64,000 bases of DNA from HXMU1420-2 sp017643305 (GTDB lineage Bacteria; Pseudomonadota; Alphaproteobacteria; Rhodobacterales; Rhodobacteraceae), in assembly GCA_965217135.1 (NCBI GenBank), contig OZ244249.1:3596001-3660000 (forward strand), in the 5' to 3' direction. Positions within the stretch are counted from its first letter, which is position 1. Each line of letters starts with the position of its first letter. Below are positions 24,758 through 33,899 of this stretch, in pieces. Under the pieces are notes generated by a model. That model worked only from the letters and a program-made list of their open reading frames with translations, was not told where the DNA came from and ran no database searches. The translations under genes were made by a program, and so were the position numbers.

Positions 24758-24767
24758 AATTGCAATT
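24758..24767. promoter_or_regulatory. Palindrome AATTGCAATT in the irr-fabA divergent region
   Basis: A perfect 10-base palindrome flanked by TC on the left and CA on the right, about 60 bases upstream of irr and 120 bases upstream of fabA. It lies in an A+T-rich patch of an otherwise G+C-rich region. It could be an operator for irr autoregulation or for a promoter; it does not match the Irr ICE consensus well. Confidence 0.3.
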
Positions 24768-24886
24768 CAGTCTCAAAGGCAAGACCCCTCGGACCAGCAA
24801 GACACTGCGCCGCCCTTGCCCCGGTTACGATCCCGGTGCTAGAGGGGTCCAGATATCGGAAATCACATTCCCGGAAAGGCGGCAGA

Positions 24887-25393
24887 ATGGCTCAATACCC
24901 TACCAGCTTTGACAAGGAAGCGCTGCTGGCCTGCGCCCGTGGTGAATTGTTCGGGCCGGGGAACGCGCAGCTGCCAGAGCCGCCTATGCTGATGATGGAC
25001 CGTATCACCGAAGTCAGCGCCGATGGCGGTGAACATGGCAAAGGCCATGTGGTGGCGGAATTCGATATTCACCCGGACCTGTGGTTCTTTTCCTGCCACT
25101 TCCCGGGCAACCCGATCATGCCCGGCTGTCTGGGCCTTGACGGCCTATGGCAGCTGACCGGCTTCAACCTCGGATGGCGCGGCATGCCGGGCAAGGGCAT
25201 GGCCATGGGCGTCGGCGAAGTCAAACTGTCCGGCATGGTCCGTCCAGACCGCAAGATGCTGACCTATTACGTAGACATGACCCGGGTCATAGACCGCAAA
25301 CTGAAACTGGGCGTCGCTGACGGCCGTGTCGAGGCGGACGGAGAGCTGATCTACACTGTCAAAGGCATGAAGGTCGGGCTGGCCGAAAGCTGA
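24887..25393 (+). CDS. fabA: 3-hydroxydecanoyl-ACP dehydratase/isomerase
   Basis: FabA dehydrates 3-hydroxyacyl-ACP and isomerises the C10 enoyl product, starting unsaturated fatty-acid synthesis. The 168-residue hot-dog-fold protein has the catalytic histidine in SCHFPGNPIMPGCLGLD (His71) and the paired Asp85, matching the E. coli pattern. The start is ATG 24887 with AAGGCGG upstream. It heads the fabA-fabB-fabI group and is divergent from irr. Confidence 0.97.
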   Translation: MAQYPTSFDKEALLACARGELFGPGNAQLPEPPMLMMDRITEVSADGGEHGKGHVVAEFDIHPDLWFFSCHFPGNPIMPGCLGLDGLWQLTGFNLGWRGMPGKGMAMGVGEVKLSGMVRPDRKMLTYYVDMTRVIDRKLKLGVADGRVEADGELIYTVKGMKVGLAES

Positions 25394-25683
25394 GGGCGCC
25401 CCTTTCACCTGCCCCTGCCCGAACGGGCGCGATCAACTGAGCCGCCTATTGTACCTATCCGGCGCGCTGCGGCGCCAGAGAGCTTTTGCAAATTGTGATG
25501 CTCCGGAACCTCATGTCGTTTTGGAGTCAAACACGCCATTGACTGAAACTACTTCAAGCGAGGCCGCCCAAGGATCCGGTAAAACGAGATCACTGCATCC
25601 GCAAACCGAGATTGACATGCCCCCCACCTTGCGCCCAGCCATCCCCCTGCCTTAGTAAGGCCCAAGCTATCAAGGGAGGCGTC

Positions 25684-26913
25684 ATGCGCCGCGTCGTCGT
25701 TACGGGATTGGGGATCGTTTCCTCGATCGGAACCAATGCCAGCGAAGTTCTGAACTCGCTGAAAACCGGGAAATCCGGGATCACTGCAAATGAACAGATG
25801 ATCGAACATGGCTTTCGCAGCCAGATCGCCGGGGCCATCGACCTGAACCTGACCGATCATATCGACAAGCGCACATTGCGCTTCATGGGGCCGGGTGCGG
25901 CTTATGCCTACATGGCGATGAGCCAGGCCATCGAAGATGCGGGGCTCAGCGAAGCGGATATCGTGAACCCGCGGACCGGGCTGGTCGCCGGGTCAGGCGG
26001 GCCGTCCACCAGTGCCATGCTGGTTGCCCATCAGACCGTGCTGGAAAAAGTCGCGCCCAAGCGGATTGGGCCCTTTGCGGTGCCCAAATGCATGAGCTCG
26101 ACGGTCAGCGCCAACTTGTCGACGGCATTCAAGATCAAGGGCATAAACTATTCCATCACCTCTGCCTGCTCGACCTCACTGCATTGTATCGGCAACGCGG
26201 CCGAACAGATCATGCTGGGCAAACAGGACGTGATGTTTGCGGGCGGTGGGGAAGAACTGGACTGGACCCTGTCTTGTCTCTTTGACGCGATGGGCGCGAT
26301 GTCGTCCAAGTACAACGACACGCCGACCCGGGCCAGCCGCGCCTTTGACGCGGACCGCGACGGGTTTGTCATCTCGGGCGGCGGCGGCATGGTCGTGCTG
26401 GAGGATCTGGAACACGCCAAGGCGCGCGGGGCAAAGATTTATGCCGAGGTCACTGGCTATGCCGCCACCTCCGACGGCCATGACATGGTCGCCCCCAGCG
26501 GTGAAGGCGGCGAACGGGCGATGCGCCTGGCGCTCAACACTTTGTCCGAGGACCGCAAGGTGAGCTATATCAACGCCCACGGCACCTCCACCCCCGTCGG
26601 CGATGTGGGTGAGGTCGAAGCCGTGCGCCGCGTGTTTGGCGAAGGCCAGACGCCGCCCGTCAGTTCCACCAAGTCCATGACTGGCCATGCCCAGGGTGCC
26701 GCCGGCGCGCTGGAGGCGATCTTCTGCCTGCTGATGCTGGACAACGACTTCATCACACCGTCGATCAACGTCGAGACCCTGGACCCGGCCCTGTCGCCCG
26801 CGGAAATCGCTACATCCACCGTCGAAAACGCCGGGCTGGACAGCGTAATGACCAACAGTTTCGGCTTTGGCGGCACCAACGGGTCGATGATCCTCTCCAA
26901 GTATCTGGGGTAA
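25684..26913 (+). CDS. fabB: 3-oxoacyl-ACP synthase I
   Basis: FabB elongates the cis-3-decenoyl-ACP formed by FabA. The 409-residue product shows the thiolase-fold Cys-His-His set: Cys162 in TSACSTSLHCIG, His in INAHGTSTPVGD and His in KSMTGHAQGAAGA. The glycine-rich end is NSFGFGGTNGSM. The start is ATG 25684 (MRRVVVTGLG). A 290-base gap separates it from fabA, long enough for its own promoter, although none is obvious. Confidence 0.97.
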   Translation: MRRVVVTGLGIVSSIGTNASEVLNSLKTGKSGITANEQMIEHGFRSQIAGAIDLNLTDHIDKRTLRFMGPGAAYAYMAMSQAIEDAGLSEADIVNPRTGLVAGSGGPSTSAMLVAHQTVLEKVAPKRIGPFAVPKCMSSTVSANLSTAFKIKGINYSITSACSTSLHCIGNAAEQIMLGKQDVMFAGGGEELDWTLSCLFDAMGAMSSKYNDTPTRASRAFDADRDGFVISGGGGMVVLEDLEHAKARGAKIYAEVTGYAATSDGHDMVAPSGEGGERAMRLALNTLSEDRKVSYINAHGTSTPVGDVGEVEAVRRVFGEGQTPPVSSTKSMTGHAQGAAGALEAIFCLLMLDNDFITPSINVETLDPALSPAEIATSTVENAGLDSVMTNSFGFGGTNGSMILSKYLG

Positions 26914-26919
26914 CGGGCC

Positions 26920-27711
26920 ATGACCAACCAACTCACCGGAAAACGCGGCCTGATCATGGGCGTCGCCAATGAACGCTCCATCGCCTGGGGCATTGCCAAG
27001 GCGATGTACGAAGCGGGCGCAGAGCTGGCGTTCACCTACCAGGGTGACGCCTTTGGCAAACGGCTGGAACCGCTGGCAGCTTCGGTCGATTCTGATTTCA
27101 TGCTCGACGTGGATGTGACCGACGACGCCTCGCTCGACGCGGCCTTTGCCGCGCTGGCCGACAAATGGCCGACGATTGATTTCGTCGTGCACGCCATCGC
27201 GTTTTCGGACAAATCCGAACTGACCGGGCGGTTCCTCGACACCAGCCGGTCGAACTTCAAGAACTCGCTCGATATCAGCGCTTATTCCTTCATCGACGTA
27301 GCCCGCCGTGCCCATCCGCTGATGAAAGACAATGGTGGCACCCTGCTGACACTGACATACCAAGGCTCAAACCGCGTTGTGCCCAATTACAACGTCATGG
27401 GCGTGGCCAAGGCCGCTCTGGAGGCCGCGACACGCTATTTGGCCAATGACCTCGGCCCCGACGGCATCCGCGTGAACGCAATCTCGCCCGGCCCGATGAA
27501 AACCCTTGCCGGGGCGGCCATTGGAGGCGCGCGCAAAACCTATCGCTTCACCGAACAGAACACGCCCATGCGCAGCAACGCCACGCTGGAGGCGGTCGGT
27601 GGCACGGCGGTTTACCTGGCCTCCGACGCGGGCACCTACACCACCGGCGAAATCGTCCGCGTTGACGGAGGCTTTCACGTTCTGGGCATGCCGCAACAGG
27701 ATTTCATGTAA
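26920..27711 (+). CDS. fabI: Enoyl-ACP reductase (NADH)
   Basis: FabI reduces enoyl-ACP in the last step of each elongation cycle. It is a 263-residue SDR-type protein with the FabI nucleotide motif GVANERSIAWGIAK. The Tyr-x6-Lys catalytic pair is in NYNVMGVAKAALEA, and the motif MRSNATLEAVGG is near the substrate loop. It lies 6 bases after fabB, so they are co-transcribed. A hairpin at 27732-27763 may end the transcript. Confidence 0.96.
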   Translation: MTNQLTGKRGLIMGVANERSIAWGIAKAMYEAGAELAFTYQGDAFGKRLEPLAASVDSDFMLDVDVTDDASLDAAFAALADKWPTIDFVVHAIAFSDKSELTGRFLDTSRSNFKNSLDISAYSFIDVARRAHPLMKDNGGTLLTLTYQGSNRVVPNYNVMGVAKAALEAATRYLANDLGPDGIRVNAISPGPMKTLAGAAIGGARKTYRFTEQNTPMRSNATLEAVGGTAVYLASDAGTYTTGEIVRVDGGFHVLGMPQQDFM

Positions 27712-27731
27712 CCACAGATCTGCCGTCAGGT

Positions 27732-27763
27732 GGGCGGGTTTTGGCCGAGCCAAAAAATCGCCC
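27732..27763 (+). terminator. Probable terminator after fabI
   Basis: Outer stem GGGCG (27732-27736) with CGCCC (27759-27763), and inner stem TTTTGGC (27739-27745) with GCCAAAA (27749-27755) around CGA. It lies 20 bases after the fabI stop. No clear T-run follows, so confidence is moderate. Confidence 0.45.
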
Positions 27764-27809
27764 AACCCCGAACATGAAACTGCCTTCATCCGCCCACTTT
27801 AATTAGGAC

Positions 27810-28151
27810 ATGAAATATGAAGTCGACTTCGAGGCAGAAGACCAGCCCAGCCGCGCCGGCCCCTTCATCTGGGTTCTGCGTGGTATGCTGACGTTCTGCG
27901 CCGTGCTGATGACTCTGGTTATCCTGTCTGATCCCCGCGTTATGGCCGGCCTAAAATCGAGTACACAATGGGTATCGACAATGCTGGAAGGCGGCGGTGC
28001 GGTCGCCCAGCTGAAAACTGAAGTCGCTCCCGAAATCCCTCAAATAACCAAACTTCCGGAGCGCAATTCCCGGCCGGAACCGCCAAAGGTTTCGATTAAA
28101 CCCGCCGACCGCGTCCCCGTGCGCCGCGGAACCTTCGTCAGCGAAGACTAA
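27810..28151 (+). CDS. Small single-pass membrane protein of unknown function
   Basis: A 113-residue product with an acidic N-terminus (MKYEVDFEAEDQ), one hydrophobic helix (about residues 19-42, IWVLRGMLTFCAVLMTLVIL) and a proline-rich, periplasm-facing tail (ITKLPERNSRPEPPKVSI). No named family is recognised. Codon use resembles its neighbours, and the gene stands alone between fabI and the dehalogenase-like gene. Confidence 0.6.
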   Translation: MKYEVDFEAEDQPSRAGPFIWVLRGMLTFCAVLMTLVILSDPRVMAGLKSSTQWVSTMLEGGGAVAQLKTEVAPEIPQITKLPERNSRPEPPKVSIKPADRVPVRRGTFVSED

Positions 28152-28312
28152 AACAGCACCGCGCAAATCCTGCGCCCTGCTCGGCCCACGATCCCTACAA
28201 ATCCGCATAACGATCGTTGCCTCGCTACAGACCACGATAAACACTTGGCGCCTTCCGCACCTTCTGCGCCTGTGTCAGTCTGGTCCAGATTGCACAGCGA
28301 CCGGAGGCGCGC

Positions 28313-28999
28313 ATGCCCATCACTACCTGCGTTTTTGACGCGTATGGCACTCTCTTCGATGTCACGGCAGCCGCCAGAGAGGCCGCCGGACAACCCGAAT
28401 TCGACGCTATCTCCGACAGCTGGCCAAAGCTCGCCGCCAACTGGCGCCTGAAACAGCTGCAATATTCCTGGCTGCGCGCCATCACCGGGGTCCATACCGA
28501 TTTCTGGGAAGTGACCCAGAATGGTCTCGACTGGGCGCTCGAAGCTCAGGGGCTCGCAGGCGACACGCCCCTGCGCAAACGGCTGCTGGATCTCTATTGG
28601 GAATTGCAGGCCTACCCGGAAGTTCCCACCATGCTGCAGGCCCTGAAAGACGCAGGCCTGAACACAGCGATCCTGTCCAACGGGTCCCCGGCCATGCTGG
28701 ACGGCGCGGTACAATCCGCGGGCGTAGGTGCGGTGCTGGACGATGTGCTCTCGGTTGAAAGCGTCGGCATCTTCAAACCCGATCATTCGGTTTACGACCT
28801 TGTCGGTAACCGGTTCGGCTGCACGCCGTCGCAGGTTCTGTTCGTGTCTTCCAACGGCTGGGACGCAGGTGCAGCCACCGGCTATGGCTTTGTCACGGCC
28901 TGGGTCAACCGAGTTGGCGAACCGATGGACCGTTTGCCTTGGACCCCACTCCATGTCGTAAGCGATCTTACCACTATCCCCGATCTGGCCGCCGCCTGA
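28313..28999 (+). CDS. Haloacid dehalogenase, type II (HAD superfamily)
   Basis: A 228-residue HAD hydrolase. Motif I is VFDAYGTLFDV with the nucleophile Asp9, the DxYGT form typical of L-2-haloacid dehalogenases. Motif II is in ILSNGSPAML, the lysine motif in GIFKPDHSVYD, and the acidic loop in VSSNGWDAGAA. The family removes halide from L-2-haloacids by hydrolysis. The true substrate is not proven. It is followed 13 bases later by the threonine dehydratase-like gene. Confidence 0.88.
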   Translation: MPITTCVFDAYGTLFDVTAAAREAAGQPEFDAISDSWPKLAANWRLKQLQYSWLRAITGVHTDFWEVTQNGLDWALEAQGLAGDTPLRKRLLDLYWELQAYPEVPTMLQALKDAGLNTAILSNGSPAMLDGAVQSAGVGAVLDDVLSVESVGIFKPDHSVYDLVGNRFGCTPSQVLFVSSNGWDAGAATGYGFVTAWVNRVGEPMDRLPWTPLHVVSDLTTIPDLAAA

Positions 29000-29012
29000 A
29001 GGAACACCCCGC

Positions 29013-29987
29013 ATGTCTACTATCGAGATGATCGAAGCCGCCGCAACCCGACTACAGGGCCACGCGCGCCGCACGCCCATGCTGACCTCCCCTTTTCTCG
29101 ATGACATCGCCGGACGGAAGGTGCTGGTGAAACCCGAATGCCTGCAACACACCGGCAGCTTCAAGTTCCGCGGCGCGTGGTCGGCGCTGACCCATCTGGA
29201 CCCTGAGGTGCGCGCGCGCGGCGTGCTGGCCTATTCCAGCGGCAACCACGCACAGGGCGTCGCCATGGCTGCCAAACTGTTGGGCACGCGCGCAGTCATC
29301 ATCATGCCATCCGACGCGCCGCAATTGAAAATCGAAAATACCCGCGCGCTGGAGGCCGACGTGGTTCTGTATGAACGCGGGGTCGAAGCGCGCGAGGACA
29401 TCGGTGAACGGCTCAGCCACGATCAGGGCTTGACCCTGATCCGCCCCTATGACGAACCGCTGGTGATCGCCGGTCAGGGCACCTGCGGGCTGGAGATTGC
29501 CGAACAGGCGGCCGCGCTTGGCGTGACATCTGGCGATGTGCTGGCCTGTTGCGGCGGCGGCGGTCTGACCTCCGGCATCGCGCTGGCGTTGGAAAAACAT
29601 GCGTCCGGCATGCGCGCCCGCCCGGTGGAGCCGGAAAACTATGATGATGTCACCCGCTCGCTGATCTCCGGCAAACGCGAAACCAACGCGACCGAAGCGG
29701 GTGGGCTCTGCGACGCCATCCTCACCCCCAGCCCGGGGGAGCTGACATTCCCAATCCTCAGCCGCCTGTCCGGCCCCGGTATTGTTGTGACCGAAGACGA
29801 AGCGCTGCAAGCCATGGCGCTGGCCTACCTGCGTTTGAAGGTCGTCGCCGAACCCGGCGGCGCGGTCGCGCTGGCCGCCGCCCTCTTCCACACCAACGAA
29901 CTTGAGGGCAACGCCGTTGTCACCGTGATCTCCGGCGGCAACGTGGATTCCGCAATCTTCCGTAAAGCGCTGGAAAAATACGCCTGA
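29013..29987 (+). CDS. Threonine/serine dehydratase-family PLP enzyme
   Basis: A 324-residue fold-type II PLP enzyme. Lys51 in HTGSFKFRGAWSAL should bind PLP, SSGNHAQGVAMAAK binds the substrate carboxylate and CCGGGGLTSGIA the phosphate. It lacks the C-terminal ACT domain of biosynthetic IlvA, so it fits a catabolic threonine/serine dehydratase or a serine racemase-type enzyme. It is probably co-transcribed with the HAD gene just upstream. Confidence 0.85.
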   Translation: MSTIEMIEAAATRLQGHARRTPMLTSPFLDDIAGRKVLVKPECLQHTGSFKFRGAWSALTHLDPEVRARGVLAYSSGNHAQGVAMAAKLLGTRAVIIMPSDAPQLKIENTRALEADVVLYERGVEAREDIGERLSHDQGLTLIRPYDEPLVIAGQGTCGLEIAEQAAALGVTSGDVLACCGGGGLTSGIALALEKHASGMRARPVEPENYDDVTRSLISGKRETNATEAGGLCDAILTPSPGELTFPILSRLSGPGIVVTEDEALQAMALAYLRLKVVAEPGGAVALAAALFHTNELEGNAVVTVISGGNVDSAIFRKALEKYA

Positions 29988-30059
29988 CAACGCCCAGCCA
30001 CCTGCTTTACCTGGCCCTGTCGAACCGGGTAAATGTCCATCCATGGAGGAAGGGCAGAT

Positions 30060-30848
30060 ATGAAAATCGTAGATTTTGGCGACGTCCAGTTGCACTACCG
30101 AATAGACGGCGACCCGGACGGGCGGCCCGTTGTCTTTGCCAACTCGCTGGGCACCGACCTGCGGCTGTGGGATGCAGTCCTGTCGCTCTTGCCCGCTGGC
30201 CTGAAATTCATCCGCTATGACAAGCGCGGCCATGGCTTGTCCTCCTGCCCAGCCGCACCCTACAGCATGGGATCGCTGGTCAAGGATGTTGAACGCCTGC
30301 TGGATATGCTGGAGGTGCGCGATTGCGTCTTTGTCGGCCTGTCCATCGGCGGGATGATCGCCCAGGGGCTGGCCGCTAAACGACTGGACCAGATCCGCGC
30401 ACTGGTCCTGTCCAACACCGGGGCCAAGATCGGCACACGGGAAATGTGGAATGACCGCATTGCAGCTGTCAAAGCGGGCAGCATCGAAAGCCTCGCCGAC
30501 CCGGTAATGGAACGCTGGTTTTCTGCCGCCTTCCGCAAAACGCCTGAACTGCTCGCCTGGCGCAACATGCTGGTGCGCCAGCCCGACGCCGGCTACTGGG
30601 GCTGTTCCGCTGCCATAGCCGGTACCGATTTCTACACGCCCACCGCCGCCCTGCGCCTGCCCGCTCTTGGCATCGCAGGATCCGAAGACGGCTCCACCCC
30701 GCCCGACCTTGTGCGTGAAACCATCGATCTGATCCCAGGCTCCAAATTTCGCCTGATCCGGGGTGCGGGGCACCTGCCCTGCGTGGAAAACCCGGCCGAA
30801 TACGCGGACATCCTGACCGAATTTCTGAAGGAGACCGGCCATGTCTGA
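30060..30848 (+). CDS. pcaD: 3-oxoadipate enol-lactonase
   Basis: PcaD hydrolyses beta-ketoadipate enol-lactone in the protocatechuate branch. The 262-residue alpha/beta hydrolase has the nucleophile elbow GLSIGGMI, oxyanion region FANSLGTDLRLWD and a C-terminal GAGHLPCVENP histidine. The start is ATG 30060 after GGAGGAAGGG. It overlaps pcaC by 8 bases and is the first of the pcaD-pcaC-pcaB group. Confidence 0.92.
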   Translation: MKIVDFGDVQLHYRIDGDPDGRPVVFANSLGTDLRLWDAVLSLLPAGLKFIRYDKRGHGLSSCPAAPYSMGSLVKDVERLLDMLEVRDCVFVGLSIGGMIAQGLAAKRLDQIRALVLSNTGAKIGTREMWNDRIAAVKAGSIESLADPVMERWFSAAFRKTPELLAWRNMLVRQPDAGYWGCSAAIAGTDFYTPTAALRLPALGIAGSEDGSTPPDLVRETIDLIPGSKFRLIRGAGHLPCVENPAEYADILTEFLKETGHV

Positions 30849-31218
30849 TCGCAAAGCCGCTGGCATGAAAGTCCGCCGCGAGGTGCTGGGCGACGCCCAT
30901 GTCGACCGCGCCGAAGCCACGAAATCCGAACTGGACCTGCCCTTTCAGGACCTGATCACCGAAGGCGCCTGGGGCACGGTCTGGGCGTCCGACGCCATCA
31001 CCCGCCGTGAACGCTCCATGCTGACGCTGGCGGTGCTGGCCGCCACCGGCAATTTCGCCGAAATCCCGATGCATGTGCGCGCCACGCTCCGCACCGGTGC
31101 CAGCCGTCGCGACGTGATGGAGGCGTTTCAGCACGTGGCCATCTATGCCGGTGTGCCGAAAGCCAACCATGCCATCAAGCTGGCCAAGGAAACCTTCGAC
31201 GAAATGGACAACGCGTGA
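30841..31218 (+). CDS. pcaC: 4-carboxymuconolactone decarboxylase
   Basis: PcaC decarboxylates 4-carboxymuconolactone to the enol-lactone used by PcaD. The 125-residue all-helical protein carries RREVLGDAHVDRAEA, SMLTLAVLAATGN and MEAFQHVAIYAGVPKANHA, typical of the CMD family. It overlaps pcaD by 8 bases and pcaB by 4, showing a coupled operon. Confidence 0.94.
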   Translation: MSDRKAAGMKVRREVLGDAHVDRAEATKSELDLPFQDLITEGAWGTVWASDAITRRERSMLTLAVLAATGNFAEIPMHVRATLRTGASRRDVMEAFQHVAIYAGVPKANHAIKLAKETFDEMDNA

Positions 31219-32540
31219 GCGCGTCTGTCTTCGAAAGCCCGGTCCTGAACCGGCTGTTCCCGACCGGTGAAACCGGCCGCCTGTTTACTGACACCGCCGA
31301 AGTCCGCGCCATGCTGCTGGTCGAAGGCGCACTGGCCCGCGCCCAGGGCGCACTGGGGATCATCCCGCAGGACAGCGCCGATTTCCTGCACCGCTCCGCG
31401 ATGGAGGTGCAGATCGACCCGGCCGCGCTGGCGCAGGCTACCGGCTCTAACGGGGTCTCCGTGCCTGCGCTGGTCTCCGCTTTCCGCACCGCGCTGGAGG
31501 CACCGGACCACGCCCAATACGTGCACTGGGGCGCCACCAGCCAGGACATTCTGGATACTGGCCTGATGCTTCGGCTGCGCCAGGCGCTCAACCTGATTGA
31601 AGCCGACATCACCGAAGTCCTCGCCACGCTCGCAGATTTGGCTGAAACCCATGCCGACCTGCCTATGCCAGCGCGTACCTATGGCCAGCACGCCACGCCC
31701 ACCAGCTTTGGCGCGGTCGTCGCACAATGGGGCACACCGTTGCTGGGCTTGCGGAATGACCTGCAAAACCTCCGCGACCGATGCCTTCTGGTATCGCTGT
31801 CGGGTGCGGCTGGCACGTCCTCTGCCCTCGGCCCCAAGGCCAGCGAAATCCGCGCGCACATGGCCCAGTCGCTGGGTCTCAAGGACCCTGAACGCAGTTG
31901 GCACACCGATCGAGCGCCAGTATTGCAAATCGCCGACTGGCTGCTGCGTCTGACCCTTGCGCTCGCCAAACCGGGCGAGGACATTATCGAACTGGTCGAA
32001 TCCGGGGTTGGAGAACTGTCGCTGGGCCAAGGCGGCGCATCCTCCACCATGCCGCAGAAGCAGAACCCGGTTGCGCCTTCCGTGCTGGTCGCCCTTTCGC
32101 GGCAACAAACCGGACTGACGCAAATCCTGCACAGCGCCGCGGTCCATCGCTACCAACGCGACGGTGCAGCGTGGTTCACCGAATGGATGTGCCTGCCTCA
32201 AATCGTTCTGGGCGCTGCCTCCGCCGCGCAGGTGGCCAGGGGTCTCTTTGCCAAGCTCACACCGCACACCAACGCAATGGATGCAGCGCTCAATGGCGGG
32301 CTGGGCCTGATCCATGCCGAAGCCATCAGCTTCGCACTCGCCGCCCACATGCCACGCCCAGACGCGCAGGCCGAGGTCAAACGCCTCTGCGCGGTCGCCA
32401 TGGAAACCAGCAACTCGCTAGCCGACCTTGTGGCCCACGACTGGCCCCAGATCGCGGCAGAGCTGGATCTCAGCAGTGGCCTCGGCACCGCTCCGGACGA
32501 TGCGCGGCGATTTGCCGAAACAGCCCGAACCACAGACTGA
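31215..32540 (+). CDS. pcaB: 3-carboxy-cis,cis-muconate cycloisomerase
   Basis: PcaB cyclises 3-carboxymuconate to 4-carboxymuconolactone. The 441-residue product belongs to the fumarase/aspartase fold. It has YVHWGATSQDILDT, the signature loop GGASSTMPQKQNP and RTYGQHATPTSFG. The start is GTG 31215, inside the pcaC stop (GTGA). The protocatechuate dioxygenase genes pcaHG, often found between pcaC and pcaB, are absent here. Confidence 0.94.
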   Translation: MSASVFESPVLNRLFPTGETGRLFTDTAEVRAMLLVEGALARAQGALGIIPQDSADFLHRSAMEVQIDPAALAQATGSNGVSVPALVSAFRTALEAPDHAQYVHWGATSQDILDTGLMLRLRQALNLIEADITEVLATLADLAETHADLPMPARTYGQHATPTSFGAVVAQWGTPLLGLRNDLQNLRDRCLLVSLSGAAGTSSALGPKASEIRAHMAQSLGLKDPERSWHTDRAPVLQIADWLLRLTLALAKPGEDIIELVESGVGELSLGQGGASSTMPQKQNPVAPSVLVALSRQQTGLTQILHSAAVHRYQRDGAAWFTEWMCLPQIVLGAASAAQVARGLFAKLTPHTNAMDAALNGGLGLIHAEAISFALAAHMPRPDAQAEVKRLCAVAMETSNSLADLVAHDWPQIAAELDLSSGLGTAPDDARRFAETARTTD

Positions 32541-32621
32541 CCCTACGGCGAGGACCCAGCGTTGGTCTTGTCGCCATCGTCGCATGGGTGCATGACGGTC
32601 CGACGTTTCCGGGCCGAAAGC

Positions 32622-33821
32622 ATGCGTCTACCAGTTGTCTTCATAATGATTACCGTCATGCTCGATGCCATGGGCATCGGGCTGATTATGCCAGTCATGC
32701 CGGACCTGATCCGCGAAGTGCGCGGCGCATCGCTGGCCCAGGCGGCCGTCTGGGGTGGCATCCTGTCCACCGCCTTTGCGGTCATGCAATTCCTGTGCGG
32801 CCCCATGCTGGGCGCATTATCGGACCGCTATGGCCGCCGCCGCGTGCTGCTGGTTTCGCTGGCAGTAATGGCGCTGGATTACGTGGTCATGTCCGTGGCT
32901 GGGTCGATCTGGCTGTTATTGGCGGCGCGCATCGTCGGCGGCATTACAGCCGCCACGCACGCCACTGCTGCCGCCTACATGGCCGACATTTCCAAACCCG
33001 AAGACAAGGCTGCAAATTTTGGCCTGGTTGGTGCAGGCGTTGGCATCGGCTTCGTACTTGGGCCGCTGGTTGGGGGGCTGCTGGGCGAATTTGGTACGCG
33101 TGCACCGTTTATCGCCGCCGCCGCGCTGGCCGCGCTGAACCTGGCCTTTGGCTATTTCGTCCTGCGCGAAACGGTCACCGACCGCATCCGCCGCGATTTC
33201 ACCTGGAGCCGGGCCAACCCACTGGGTGCAATCCGCCAGGTCGCTCACCTTCCGGGGCTCCGCGGGCTGCTGACCATCTACCTGCTCTACTCCATCGCCT
33301 ATTACGTTTATCCGGCGGTTTGGTCGTATTTTGCGCTTTCCCGATTTGACTGGAACCCGGGGATGATCGGTCTGTCCCTGGCGCTATACGGTGTGTCCAC
33401 GGCCGTGATGCAGGGGTTTCTGACCCGGCCCATCCTGAACTGGCTCGGAGACCGGGCCACAGTCATTTACTCGCATCTTTTCGATATGCTGACCTTCCTG
33501 ATCCTTGCATTCCTGACCAATGGCTTCCTGGCACTCTGCCTGATCCCAATCAGCGCGCTGGGTTCTGTTATGACCCCGGCGCTGCAGGGGATCATTTCGC
33601 GCGCCGCCAGCGACGACCAGCAAGGCGAACTCCAGGGCGTGCTGGCCAGCCTGCACGCCATCTCCATGATCCTGTCGCCGCTGATGATGACCACGGTCTT
33701 CGCGTTCTTCACCAGCAGCGGCACTCCTCTGTACCTGCCCGGCGCGCCGTTCCTCGTGTCGTTGCTGCTGATGGGCATCAGCCTGCTGATCTTCATCCGC
33801 GCCCGCTCTGCCGTGACGTAA
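32622..33821 (+). CDS. MFS exporter of the tetracycline-resistance (TetA/TCR) type
   Basis: A 399-residue, twelve-helix transporter. VMLDAMGIGLIMPVMPDL at the start, the loop 2-3 motif GALSDRYGRRRVLL and the helix 5 motif GPLVGGLLGEFG are the TetA/TCR pattern for drug-proton antiport. Substrate unknown. I start it at ATG 32622 (MRLPVVFIM); the frame is open back to TTG 32562. It lies about 80 bases after pcaB on the same strand, so a role with the aromatic genes cannot be excluded. Confidence 0.82.
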   Translation: MRLPVVFIMITVMLDAMGIGLIMPVMPDLIREVRGASLAQAAVWGGILSTAFAVMQFLCGPMLGALSDRYGRRRVLLVSLAVMALDYVVMSVAGSIWLLLAARIVGGITAATHATAAAYMADISKPEDKAANFGLVGAGVGIGFVLGPLVGGLLGEFGTRAPFIAAAALAALNLAFGYFVLRETVTDRIRRDFTWSRANPLGAIRQVAHLPGLRGLLTIYLLYSIAYYVYPAVWSYFALSRFDWNPGMIGLSLALYGVSTAVMQGFLTRPILNWLGDRATVIYSHLFDMLTFLILAFLTNGFLALCLIPISALGSVMTPALQGIISRAASDDQQGELQGVLASLHAISMILSPLMMTTVFAFFTSSGTPLYLPGAPFLVSLLLMGISLLIFIRARSAVT

Positions 33822-33899
33822 TCCCGACATTGGGCGACGATTTCCGGCTTGCGACATAAAGGCAGGGGTTGCACGCTGGATCAAAGCGCGAGGGACAGC

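Noticed and set aside
29052..30920. Minus-strand open frame of 622 codons
   Set aside because: Runs across two well-supported plus-strand genes (dehydratase and pcaD); no protein-like motifs.
31143..32348. Minus-strand open frame of 401 codons
   Set aside because: Antisense to pcaB, which has the fumarase-family signature loop.
32541..32621. TTG start at 32562 for the MFS gene
   Set aside because: The extra 20 residues are hydrophilic and arginine-rich without family match; ATG 32622 directly precedes the first helix as in TetA-type proteins.
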